From Eurosta solidaginis (Eukaryota > Arthropoda > Insecta > Diptera > Tephritidae): a DNA stretch of 64,000 bases. A model generated the notes under the pieces. The model saw only the letters and a list, made by a program, of their open reading frames with translations, was not told where the DNA came from and ran no database searches. How positions within the stretch are numbered: the first letter of the stretch is position 1; each line of letters begins with the position of its first letter. The translations under genes were made by a program, and so were the position numbers. The stretch is from NCBI RefSeq assembly GCF_040869045.1, contig NC_090319.1, positions 236,523,832 through 236,587,831 of the forward strand, given 5' to 3'. Positions 21,870-31,703 of the stretch are shown here, piece after piece.

Positions 21870-22120
21870 GAATGATTCACTAATGGCATTTCCACCGATC
21901 TCGTGACATCATCAATTTTAATTTTTATTATTAAGTTCTCACAACACAAAGTTTCGCCACATGCAAACCCGATCAAGTTTTCTTTACATTCACCAAAATC
22001 CACCCGCACTGTATTGCAATAGATCGTTTTAGTAATGATTTGCAACTGCCTGAATCAATAAGTGCCTTGCATTTTACTTCGGTATTTCCTACTAAGGCGA
22101 TAAATTTGCACAACTCCTTG
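21870..22120 (-). pseudogene. G1 protease fragment
   Basis: Minus-strand remnant of a retroviral-type aspartic protease. The catalytic triplet DSG (in KALIDSGSCKSLL) is encoded at 22056-22048. A frameshift follows a few codons later, and the frame is cut at 21869/21870 by the inversion junction. The other side of the protease (VGIDVLSKGKV) resumes on the plus strand at 27155. When intact, such a protease cleaves the Gag-Pol precursor. Confidence 0.7.
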
Positions 22121-22145
22121 CATAAACTACCTGACGTCCCCTTAT

Positions 22146-23659
22146 TTACTGGCGCACTTGATTCATCACCCTCATATTCTTATAATACCTGATCAATGTG
22201 CTCACTTTGTTTGCCATCACTCTTATTTTGCGGCTTACTGCAATTTCTCGAAATATGCCCTCTTTCTCTGTAATTAAAGCAAATGGGCCGGCTGCCTTTT
22301 TGGTAATTTCTTCCGAATTATTTAACGAGAACGGTTTATCTGCCCATTTCACTAATTCACTATATTTGTTTTGATTTGTATTCGTTGATATGTTGGAAAT
22401 CGATTGCAGTAAATCGGCACATTTCGAGAATTACATTGCGCTCAGTGTTTTGCGCAAGCCTTCATCATATCATCCATTTATTATGAATCGTATTATCGCA
22501 GAGTCATCGATTCCTTCTTTTCTTCCGATCGCTGACATTTTATAGTAAAACTCCACAACACTCTCCCTTTTTCCAATTTTTGTACTCATTAGCCGAATAT
22601 GAGCGTCAGCTGAATTTCGAATATAAGGAAAATCTGTTAAAAATTGACTTACGAATTCGCTCCAATTGCAAAATACTGGCTGCGCATCTGCCCATCGCTT
22701 TGCAACCCCCTTAAGTTTACTGAGAGCTGCAAAAGTTAACAGAGTGTCTTCCCAACGATACAAACTTCTTAATTGCTCAATTCTTTCAACAAACTGCTTT
22801 GATGAGTATACATTGTCACATGGATCGAACTCTGGTAATATCGCTGCTATTTCGCTCGGCGTATATCGCGGTCTTATGTATGTATGGTCCCTGTTGCAAT
22901 AAAGTTGGATAATGAATATCTGCTGTTAATTCGTTTGGCTGCTGTACGAAGGTTTCTCTTTGTAGTCGATCTGCATTTCCCTGTCCTGATGGCATGGTGT
23001 TCATTTGAGTTGCGTATTGGTGTGTGTTAATCGGCATCCTTGGTGTTGATACACATGATGCTAGCTGCGGCTGCGTCGACGGTGGCGCATATATCTGCAA
23101 TTGTATACGGCTGTGACGTAATGTCCATATTATGAAAAGCAGCCATCGCTGCGAACGTTGACGTTGCTGGTGTATATGTTATCAGCAGCGTATGTAACCC
23201 ATTTAATTGTACAGTAAATGCTACGTTTGACTGGCATGGTTGCGAAATTTCTGGAAGCGTTTTTGTACCATCGGTGTGTATATCTGCTTATATGCCGGGA
23301 CTGTTAACTGCGGAATAAATTGTGTGCTGCTATCATTGCTAAACGTACATGGTGTGGTCCCTATAGTGTTCGGCATCGATGAACGAAGTGTTTGCACTTG
23401 GGTGGTCAACAGTCCACGGCACTGCATAAGCTACTTATCTGTGCCTCCAACTGCTTCCTTACCTCTAAATCGTTCGTCGTTGATGTATCACTCCTCTCTT
23501 GCCCTTGGTTGAACTTCATTGATGCAGCTCGCTCTGTTATCACCGTCTCGAGAACCCCGTTTACCAGCCAATTAATTCTGATTTACTTCCGCTTATTTTC
23601 TGCTCTAGCTTTTGCAGCACTTCTTTAAGCTGCAAAACTGTAAAATCGTTTAGGTTCAT
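22146..23659 (-). pseudogene. G1 gag, broken
   Basis: Read on the minus strand from an ATG at 23659, 18 bases inside the 5' LTR end. It falls into at least four frame segments (about 23659-23580, 23427-23221, 23100-22816 and 22763-22470). The 22763-22470 segment has the capsid-like KLKGVAKRWADA and VVEFYYKM, typical of Ty3/gypsy gag. Near 22290-22245 a CX2CX4HX4C-like zinc knuckle can be traced with its second cysteine replaced by tyrosine. The product would be the structural protein of virus-like particles. Frameshifts and stops make it non-functional. Confidence 0.7.
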
Positions 23660-23676
23660 GACCACTTCTGATAATC

Positions 23677-23925
23677 TGTCGCACCAAGAAAGATTTTAAT
23701 TAATATGAAATACAAATCTTTATTTTTCAAATTCTCGAATTCAATTCAATTATATAGGTTTATAGAAAATGATTCCAAGCTTGTCTTTTTTTAAAATGAA
23801 TTATGGATGCATACATTTTTAGAGAGAGTCTAATGAGAGAGATGAACACATGGAAATAAAGCTAGCAAAGAAGAATAGAAAATAAAGTAGCTAGCAATAG
23901 TGATGGCAGCTATGTAGTGATGACA
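23677..23925 (-). mobile_element. G1 5' LTR (inverted)
   Basis: 249 bp, TG...CA ends on the minus strand, same length as the 3' LTR at 30413-30661. About 15 differences by eye indicate an old insertion. It is flanked outside by ATCC (GGAT on the minus strand). Immediately inside, GATTATCAGAAGTGG is the position for a primer-binding site; it is not the common TGG-type, and its tRNA was not identified. Confidence 0.88.
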
Positions 23926-24070
23926 ATCCCCATACAAAACAATTGAAAAGTGCACAAAATTTATGTTGATTTATATGATAGTGAGGTCATCACTCTAATG
24001 ATTACAGTATCTTTCCAACAGTAATTTAAAACGTTATATCTTCGTTATCTTTAAAGATATTAAAAAAAAA

Positions 24071-25943
24071 AACAAGTAAGGAAGGCTAAGTTTGGTTGTA
24101 ATCGAACATTACATACTCAGCTGAGAGCTTTGGAGACAAAATAAGGGAAAATCACCATGTAGGAAAATGAACCTAGGGTAACTCTGGAATGTGTTTGTAT
24201 GACATGGCTATCAAATGTAAGGTATTAAAGAGTATTTTAAAAGGGAGTGGGCCATAGTTCTATAGGTGGACGCCATTTCGGGATATCGCCATAAGGATGG
24301 ACCAGGGATGACTCTAGAATGTGCTTGTACGATATGGGAATCAAATGAAAGGCGTTAATGTGTATTTTAAAAGGTAGTGGGCCTTAGTTCTATAGGTCGA
24401 CGTCTTTTCGAGATATCGCCATAAAGGTGCACCAGGGGTGACTCTAGAATGTTGTTGTACGATATTGGAATCAAATGAAAGGTGTTAATGAGTATTTTAA
24501 AATGGAGTGGGCCTTAGCTCTATAGGTCGATGCCTTTTCGAGATATCAACATAAAGGTGGACCAGGGGTGACTCTAGAATGTGTTTGTACGTTATGGATA
24601 TCAAATTAAGGGTATTAATGGGGGGTCTAAAAGGGAGTGTATTTGTGAAGGCGTTTTCGGGATATCGAACAAAATGTGGACCAGGGTCACCCAGATCATC
24701 ATCTGTCGGGTACCGCTAATTTATTTATATATGTAATACCACGAACAGTATTCCTGCCAAGATTCAAAGGGCTTTTCATTTTATTCTACTTAATATTGAA
24801 GGTGTCTCACTAATAAAACCAATCCAATTACAATATTTCATCTCTTTTTTCATATTTGGTATAGAATTATAGCATTTTTTCATTTTTCGTAATTTTCGAT
24901 ATCGAAAAAGTGGCCGTGGTCATAGTCGGATTTCGGCCATTTTTATACCAAGATAAAGTGAGTTCAGATAAGTACGTGAATTAAGTTTAGTAAAGATATA
25001 TCGATTTTTCTTCAAGTTATCGTGTTAACGGCCGAACGGAAGGACAGACGGCCGACTGTGTATAAAAATTAGGCGTGGCATTAACCGATTTCGCCAATTT
25101 TCACAGAAAACAGTTATTGTCACAGAGTCTATGCCCCTACCAAATTTCACAAGGATTGGTAAATTTTTGTTCGACTTATGGCACTAAAAGTATTCTAGAC
25201 AAATTAAATTAAAAAGGGCGGAGCCACGCCCATTTTGAAATATTCTTTTATTTTTGTATTTTGTGCACCATATTATTACTGGAGTTGAATGCTGACATAA
25301 TTTCTTATAAACTGTAAAGATATTAAATTTTTTGTTAAAATTTGACTTAAAAAAATTTTTTTTTAAAAAGTGGGCGTGTTCGTCATCCCATTAATTTTTA
25401 TTTAGATCACATATAGGAATAGGGGCAACTCTCTTGCCAAATTTCATCATGATATCTTCAACGACTGCCAAATTACAGCTTGCAAAACTTTCAAATTATC
25501 TTCTTTCAAAAGTGGTCACGTCCATTGTCCAAAATTTTATTAATTTTCTATTCTACTTTATAAGGTCAACCCACCTACCAAGTTCCACCGCTTTATCCGT
25601 CTTTGGTAATGAATTATCGCACTTTTTCGGTTTTTCGAAATTTTCGATATCGAAAAAGTGGGCGTGGTTATAGTCCGATTTCGTTGATTTTAATTAGCGA
25701 TCTGAGATGAGTGCCCGGAAACCTACATACCAAATTTTATCAAGATACATCAAAATTTACTCAAGTTATCGTGTTTACGGGAGGACGGACGGACGGACGG
25801 ACATGGCTAAATAAATTTCTTTTTTCGCCCAGATCATTTTGATATATAGAAGTCTATATCTATCTCGAATAGTTTATGCCGGTACGGATTACCGTTATGC
25901 GAACATATTTAATATACTCTGTGAGCTCTGCTCATCTGAGTAT
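24071..25943 (+). mobile_element. CTR element C4
   Basis: Plus-strand mirror of C3 within the right arm. It starts AACAAGTAAGGAAGGCTAAG and ends near CATCTGAGTATA, with about four tandem units (24170-24620), one body module, and an ACGG tract of only three to four units near 25784. No protein is encoded. Confidence 0.8.
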
Positions 25944-25990
25944 AAAAATACTGTCTTATTTTAGTTATGCAAAATAGCTTGAAATTTTTG

Positions 25991-26276
25991 TGATTCAAGG
26001 TTCGATTCGAGCTCAAGGCCAGAACAATAATTTTTTTCTAATGATAATTATTGTTATTTTTTAATTTTTCTAAATTTGAAAAATTGTATTTTGTTTTTGG
26101 AATAGTAAGTAGAAAATTTTTCAGACAACCTGCCATAGCCGCGCAGAAAAATTTTCTACTTACTATTCCAAAAACAAAATACAATTTTTCAAATTTAGAA
26201 AAATAAAAAATAACAATAATTATCATTAGAAAAAAATTATTGTTCTGGCCTTGAGCTCGAATCGAACCTTGAATCA
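25991..26276. mobile_element. Palindromic foldback element, long-stem version (right arm)
   Basis: Reverse complement of 19308-19593, as expected from the 3-kb inverted repeat. The small asymmetries of the stem (position of an extra A/T in the TTATTTTTTA region) and the loop orientation agree with simple inversion of the whole arm, so the core has not flipped in this pair. Confidence 0.78.
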
Positions 26277-26312
26277 TTTATCAATAGGCCGATAAAAACA
26301 AAAACAATTGTT

Positions 26313-26464
26313 AATAAACCATGAGCACTTGGGAATGTCAAGCAAAGTAATTGACAATAACCAAAAATCCAGCATTATCAGTGATTTCCACCAGATGGCG
26401 CAAGACTGAATAAATATCGTTGGTAAAAAGGAATAGAAGTAGCAAATTTGCCAGTCAAACAAAC
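26313..26464 (+). other. Segment present only in the right arm
   Basis: About 150 bases with no coding signal, between two direct copies of GAATCATTTATCAATAGGCC (26271 and 26698). The left arm lacks this segment plus the following tRNA-headed element. Deletion between the direct repeats in the left arm is the simplest explanation. Confidence 0.5.
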
Positions 26465-26703
26465 CACCGCTGTATAGCTAAATGGTTAGCGCAGCATGCC
26501 TAAAGCGTACTGATGATGAAGGCTCAGCACCCTTCGAAATGGATCTATCTGCGCAGCTATGGCAGGTTGTCAGAAAAATTTTCTACTTACTATTTGAAAA
26601 ACAAAATACAATTTTTCAAATTTAGAAAAATAAAAAAATAACAATAATTATCATTAAAAAAAATTATTGTTATGGCCTTGAACTCGAATCGAACCTTGAA
26701 TCA
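26465..26703 (+). mobile_element. Non-palindromic relative of the foldback elements, tRNA-like head
   Basis: Begins with a tRNA-like head: TAGCTAAATGGTTAGC (A-box-like, 26475-26490) and CCCTTCGAAATGG (weak B-box-like, 26530-26542). It continues through GCGCAGCTATGGCAGGTTGT, the loop sequence of the 286-bp hairpins, then one copy of their stem, and ends at GGCCTTGAACTCGAATCGAACCTTGAATCA-type sequence (a reversed B-box). It looks like a SINE whose tail, in inverted duplicate, makes the hairpins. The 42 bases after it repeat those after the hairpin at 26271-26312. Confidence 0.55.
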
Positions 26704-27154
26704 TTTATCAATAGGCCGATAAAAACAAAAACAATTGTTTAAATTTTGGTAATAAAAAAAAGTAGTAATCTAGCCTATTATACCTATGTATCACTATTTA
26801 ACAAAAACATAAGGAACAATTCAAATTAAATGTTCATTCTCACTTTTTTAAAGTTTCTTCCTCTATAGGCAATAGTGACAGGTCTGAGAGGCGTTCCTGT
26901 CCCATTGAAGTTCTTAAGTAATTTTTTATAAGTTTTAATTTAAAAGACTTCTTTCAGCAGTTGCTGTTGTAACCGGAAGGGTCATAAATAAAAAGTGGCA
27001 ATACGGTTTGTGTAAAACATTAGAAGAACATAACCACGGTCTTGGAATTTGTATGCTTGCCTTATTGAAATATAAATAATAATAGACCAAAAAAGATAGG
27101 CTACTTTCTGAATCTTTTGGAAACGGTCCTTGTGGTTTAAACGGACCCAATTTA

Positions 27155-28415
27155 TGATGCCATTGTGGGAATCGATGTATTGTCAAAGGGTAAAGTGATT
27201 ATAGAAGGTGGTTGTTGCAGTATTATGACGATCGGGAAAGATGTTTTAGACATCGGCGATAAGTTACAGGCAGGTATGGAGAGTAATCTTGTCAAATTGG
27301 TAAACGCGTATGCGGATTGTTTTGGGGAAAGGCTTTCGGAGTTGGGCAAGTCTAAGTGTTTTAAAATGGAAATGAAGGTTACCTAGACAAAGCCAATTTT
27401 CAAGAAGCCGTATAACATCCCTATCCCGAAGCAAAATAATGTAGAGGCAATAGTTAGAGAATTATTGGAATTAGGTATAATTCGTAGGTCAAACTCACTT
27501 TACGTATCGCCAATCGTTTTGGTGCGCAAGCAAAATGGAGAAGAGCGTTTGTGTGTAGACTACCGTGAGTTAAATGCGGTCACAGAGAAGCAACCGTGGT
27601 TGATGCCCACTGTGGATGGCGTGCTGGCTACACTCTCGGTAAAGAAGTTTTTCACAACCCTTGACCTTATGTCAGGGTACTATCAAATAGAGTTAGAAGA
27701 GAAAGCCAAACCATCCACGGCATTTGTCACCCATAATGTTCACTTTGAATTTAATAGGATGCCATTCGGGTTACGTAATGCGCCATGTACTTTCCAGAGG
27801 ATGATGAGCCAACTTGTTGCTCCGTTAGGCAAGAGCGTGGTGAACTATGTAGACGAGGTAATAATAGCAACGCATACTGAAGAAGAGAATTTGTATTATT
27901 TGGAAGAGTTTTTGAAAATTATTCGAGGTGAGGGATTAACGTTGAGACTTTCAAAGTGTGCTTTCATGAGAAGAGGGGTAACGTTTTTGGGTCATGAGGT
28001 CAATGCAGATGGGATTAAGCCGGGGAGTCGGAAGTCATTGGCAATAAACAAGTATCCAAAGCCGAGTAGTCAGTTGGAAATAAGACGTTTCTTAGGTTTA
28101 ACCGGATTTTTTCAGAAATTTTTTCCTGTTTACGCATTTATCGCTAAACCCCTTACACAGCTTACGAAGAAGGGCGCAGAATTTTTGTGGGGACCCGAGT
28201 GTGAACTGGCTTTTAGTACCCTTATAAAAGCCATTACGAAGGAGCCAATGCTCGCCATTTATGACGCCAACAAAATACATGAATTACGCCCTGACGCATC
28301 GAGTGTTGGCCTAGCAGCTATACTTCTGCAAGGGGATCATAATGGGTTAAAACCAATTGCATATTTTAGTCGTGCATGCAGTACGCAGGAAAAGAATTAT
28401 CATGCGTATGGATGA
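27155..28415 (+). pseudogene. G1 pol: end of protease and reverse transcriptase
   Basis: Starts at the inversion junction with the last part of the protease (IVGIDVLSKGKV). It has an in-frame TAG near 27384, then the RT (27420-28200) with CVDYRELN, TLDLMSGYYQIEL and MPFGLRNAPCTFQRMM. The catalytic box reads NYVDEVIIAT, so the second aspartate of YxDD is replaced. RNase H begins with DASSVGLAAILL and CSTQEKNYHAYG, where a TGA at 28413-28415 ends the frame. This is typical Ty3/gypsy domain order, interrupted by nonsense and catalytic change. Confidence 0.82.
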
Positions 28416-28606
28416 GAGATTTTAGCTGTAGTTGAGATGTGAGCGATTCAAAATGTTCCTTCTGGGTAAGTCATTCATCATTGTCACTGACTGCCACTCA
28501 ATGACGACCGCGAAAATGGGCAAACCGATGGCACCGAGAATTGCACGGTGGTTGTTAAAGCTTCAGGAACATGACCATGTTCTCATGCATCGCGCAGGGG
28601 TATCTA
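28416..28606 (+). pseudogene. G1 RNase H, second half
   Basis: After a frameshift near 28436 the RNase H continues with FLLGKSFIIVTDCHS and IARWLLKLQEHDH, ending at HRAGVS where a LINE fragment has inserted (28607). It resumes after the insertion at 29040 with GHVDAMSRA, the usual end of the RNase H/linker before integrase. Confidence 0.72.
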
Positions 28607-29039
28607 TGTTCTACTGCCCCCGTTTCCACGAAGAAAGACTCACCTTGCATGGAGTCTTTGGGGAGGAACCTACCACCAGAAATTTAGTTTCACATATGTG
28701 CAACAGGAAAGAGTGCTGGACTGCAGTGAGCAAAATGGCATTTATAGTAATGACACGCTTGCTGGATGCTGAGAGGGAGCGCAGAGAAATGCGCATGCGA
28801 AGCAGTGGCGATTAAATGGACACTCAGAGCAAATAGCGGGAACCTGGACGCAGGGACAACAGTAGGCTCTTAAAAAATGAGAAATATGGAACGCCACCCT
28901 GAAGTAATGCGAAAGTGGTGCCGGGGTGGGCGACGGTTCCAGAACGGGGCTGTTTTTTAGTCTACGGACACACGGTTGCTGCGACGGCAGCAATTATGGT
29001 GCATTAGGCATTTTTCAGCCTCCCCGCAAAAAAAAAAAA
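28607..29039 (+). mobile_element. 5'-truncated LINE insertion with poly(A), inside G1 pol
   Basis: A 433-bp insertion ending in about 12 A residues and flanked by perfect direct repeats GGGGTATCTA (28597-28606 and 29040-29049). Its first part encodes CPRFHEERLTLHG and VMTRLLDAERERREMR, which resembles the C-terminal end of R1-clade LINE polyproteins. A stop and an untranslated tail follow. This is target-primed retroposition with heavy 5' truncation, and it happened after G1 inserted. Confidence 0.85.
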
Positions 29040-29049
29040 GGGGTATCTA

Positions 29050-30378
29050 CGGGTCATGTCGACGCTATGAGTCGGGCATCAGACGAAGATACACAGAAGA
29101 TAGAGGACGTTACAGGCAAGGTTTTGTCATTGTCAATAGCAGATTGGGTGTCAACGATGCAGAGGAAAGATGATAAGCTTTACCAAATAGTCAAGATCAT
29201 GCAAGGAACGGAGTTTTCAGATCAATGTAATAAAATCAACGCAGAATATGTTTTAAAAGATCATCGGCTGCTTCGGAGAACTGATGGTGGACAGCTACTT
29301 TTGGTTATACCCAAAGGCATGTGTTGGCGTATTGTAAAGTTGGGTCATGACGATATAGGTCACCCAGGGGTAGACGGGACTGTGAAAAGAGCGTTGCAAC
29401 ATTTCTGGTTCCCACGGTTGCGGAATTTCGTTAAGGGTTTCATAAGTTCGTGCATTGAGTGCTGCTTCCACAAAGAACCATTAAGAAAGCAATGCGAGTT
29501 GTATGGGATGGAGATTCCTCCATTACCGGTTCATACCCTGCACATGGATCATCTCGGTCCTTTCATCAAGAGTCGACATGGGTATGAGTACGTTCTCGTT
29601 GTCGTTGATGCATTCACGAGATATTCCGTCACTATACCAACAAGATCAACTAAAACTAAGCCTGTAGTTGATGCCTTAAATCAATTAACTCTGTATTTCG
29701 GGTTACCACAACGGATCGTAACAGATCGGGGAACTGCATTCACGTCGTTCTGTGAATCTCATTGCTTACAATATATCAAGGTGGCGGTACGGACTCGCCG
29801 TTCAAATGGGTTGGCGGACCGTATCAATCAAGCTGTTTTATCATTTCTAAAGCCGTCAACGAATGATCCCCGTGACTGGGATACGCATATTCGAAGGCTC
29901 CAGTGGACTTTGAACACAAAAATAAATGCGACAAAATCGCTCCGATGGATCTTATTTATGATTTTCCTCTTCGCGATTTAAGTGGGAATAAGCTATTGGC
30001 CGCTTTGCACAATGATAATGAGGAATTGCGCATGAATGGTAGACGAACATCGAAGTAGCCCGACAGGCATGGAAGATTAGATTCGACGCGAAGCATAGTA
30101 AACCCATTCCATATAAGGAAGGAGATCTGGTCCTACTTGAAGCATCACCACCAAGCACGGGTGAGTCAAGAAAACTACAGCCAAAGTTTAAGGGGCCATA
30201 CTGCGTGAAGAAAGTCTTTAGGTATGACAGATATGTGGTCGAAGATGTGGACGGAAGACAATGTATTCAGCGGCGATATAGTACTGTTGCCTCTTCAGAC
30301 AAAATGAAACCGTGGTATGCCTTGTTTCCTGAAATCGATGTTACCGGTGATTCTGAAGAAGATGGCGACACCGAATGA
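29050..30378 (+). pseudogene. G1 integrase
   Basis: The zinc-binding HHCC domain is visible (GHDDIGHPG, then CIECC), and the core has LHMDHLGPF and IVTDRGTAFTS, the two aspartates of the DDE triad. Where the glutamate is expected the sequence reads NGLADRIN. A frameshift near 29940 and a TAG near 30057 break the C-terminal third. A chromodomain-free tail with KFKGPYCVKK and MKPWYALFP ends at a TGA at 30376-30378. A purine-rich stretch before the 3' LTR (GGAGAGGTCGAGC) is the likely polypurine tract. Confidence 0.8.
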
Positions 30379-30412
30379 ACTCATGTTGAGTTTCTGTCAG
30401 GAGAGGTCGAGC

Positions 30413-30661
30413 TGTCATCACTACATAGCTGCCATCACTATTGCTAGCTACTTTATTTTCTATTCTTCTTTGTTAACTTTATTTCTATGTGTTCATCTCT
30501 CTCATTTGACTCTCTCTAAAAATGTATGTATCCATAATTCATTTTAAAAAAAGACAAGGTTTGAATCATTTTCTGTAAACATATATAATTGAATTGAATT
30601 CGAGAACTTGAAGAATAAGGATTTATATTTCATATTAATTAAAATCTGTCTTGGTGCGACA
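30413..30661 (+). mobile_element. G1 3' LTR
   Basis: 249 bp, starts TGTCATCACTACATAG and ends GGTGCGACA. It is followed by GGAT (30662-30665), the same four bases that precede the 5' LTR. This shows that both LTRs once flanked a single plus-oriented insertion in the hAT element. Confidence 0.9.
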
Positions 30662-30665
30662 GGAT

Positions 30666-30988
30666 ATGTGATCGCGACGTCAAAATACGTTTTTCCAGAA
30701 AGGGATAGAAAACTAATAAAAGTAAACTTTGTAAAGCTATAAATAACTTTGTTATTTTACACTCGATTTTAATAAAAATAAATGATTTTGACAAATTATG
30801 AAAGATATTTTCACATTTAAGTCAGTATTTTAATTAATTCAAGGTAAAGAGGCACGACACGCCTATTATGTATGATGAATAAATATTTCTTGTAATTTTA
30901 TGATTTTTTTTTGTGAAATTTGTACCCTTCCTGAGGGCCACCAAATTAGTTTTTATACGGTGCCCCGCCAATGCACGCTACGCCACTG
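30666..30988 (+). other. hAT 3' terminal region
   Basis: AT-rich sequence without a gene, ending in GCTACGCCACTG, the inverted partner of the hAT start at 17524. This is the non-coding 3' part of the hAT element, downstream of the gypsy insertion. Confidence 0.5.
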
Positions 30989-30996
30989 ATGAAAAT

Positions 30997-31703
30997 TATT
31001 AAAAAATGTTTTAACAAAACTGTCAAACGTGAATATGAAATACAATGGAGCACCAGAATACAAGCGGTTAGCCTTATCGTCGGTGTGCTAGAGAATGTAG
31101 TAGAACTCTTAGAACAATTAGAAGAGCACACCAACACCACAAGTAACACCAGGAGCGAAGCTATAATTCTGTTGCAAAATATACAAAATTTTTGTTTCAT
31201 AACATTAGTTCATTTCAGGTATGAAATCTTAAGGAGGATTGATCATGCGCAGCACAGATTACAAGAGCCAGGCATGAAATTTAAAGATTCGTCTCATTCG
31301 AGACACTCTCTGTGAAGAAGCAATAGAAAAAGCCCAGAATGTGAAATTTCTCGCATTAAAAAAAGTGCTCTCGATCGTCTCCAACAAGAAATACGTACAA
31401 TATTTACACACGACTAAATGACATTAATTTTAAATTTGGTAATCTCTTAGACGTTGGAAATTTGTTAAAAAAGGATAATGTTGATAACGACTTAGAAAGA
31501 AATTGTAAGAACTTGGGTGAATTTTATATTACATATTTCGATAAACTTTTTATCGAAATATGTGACTGCAAAATATTACTTGGCAGTAGAGAAGAAATCG
31601 AACCTAAAACTCCGTTAGAATTACTTACTTTTATAATCTCGTATGGAGTTGCTAATATGGAAAACAGAGAGAACTCTAACCAGTTGGGATTTGTGGCAAA
31701 CTA
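30997..31703 (+). pseudogene. Older hAT (ZMYM-like) transposase remnant
   Basis: The coding-like sequence starts at the hAT 3' boundary. One frame to 31315 has IQWSTRIQAVSLI and LQNIQNFCFITLVHF, and another from 31462 has FYITYFDKLFIEICD. After frameshifts these resemble the central region of ZMYM-like hAT transposases (the TRWSxRxxAV segment and what follows). It lacks both start and catalytic parts and ends at the TA-flanked element at 31704. Probably the hAT element at 17524-30988 landed in or beside it; this is an inference. Confidence 0.5.

Larger units (their letters stand above)
23712..27154 (-). repeat. Right arm of 3-kb inverted repeat
   Basis: Reverse complement of 18857-21869, plus a 427-bp segment (about 26271-26697) absent from the left arm. 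The outer end at 27154 jumps from reversed hAT exon 2 directly into gypsy protease sequence in plus orientation. With the other junction at 21869/21870, this marks an inversion whose left breakpoint region was duplicated in inverted orientation. Confidence 0.92.
17524..30988 (+). mobile_element. hAT transposon enlarged by nested insertions
   Basis: The left terminus CAGGGGCGTAGC at 17524 and the right terminus GCTACGCCACTG ending at 30988 are inverted repeats with one mismatch over 12 bases. The flanks ATGGGAAT (17516-17523) and ATGAAAAT (30989-30996) match at 6 of 8 bases, as expected for an aged hAT target duplication. The element proper is 17524 to about 19307, pieces between insertions, and 30666-30988. 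The rest is a hairpin element, a CTR element and a broken gypsy element with its inverted duplication. That the two ends belong to one insertion is inferred from the termini and target duplication. Confidence 0.55.

Noticed and set aside
21656..23925. A solo pair of LTRs facing each other as a separate retroelement
   Set aside because: The inner partial LTR ends exactly at the edge of the 3-kb inverted repeat, so it is a by-product of the rearrangement.
26465..26545. Functional tRNA gene
   Set aside because: The A-box-like part is good but the B-box is degenerate, no acceptor stem pairs, and it is the head of a repeat element.
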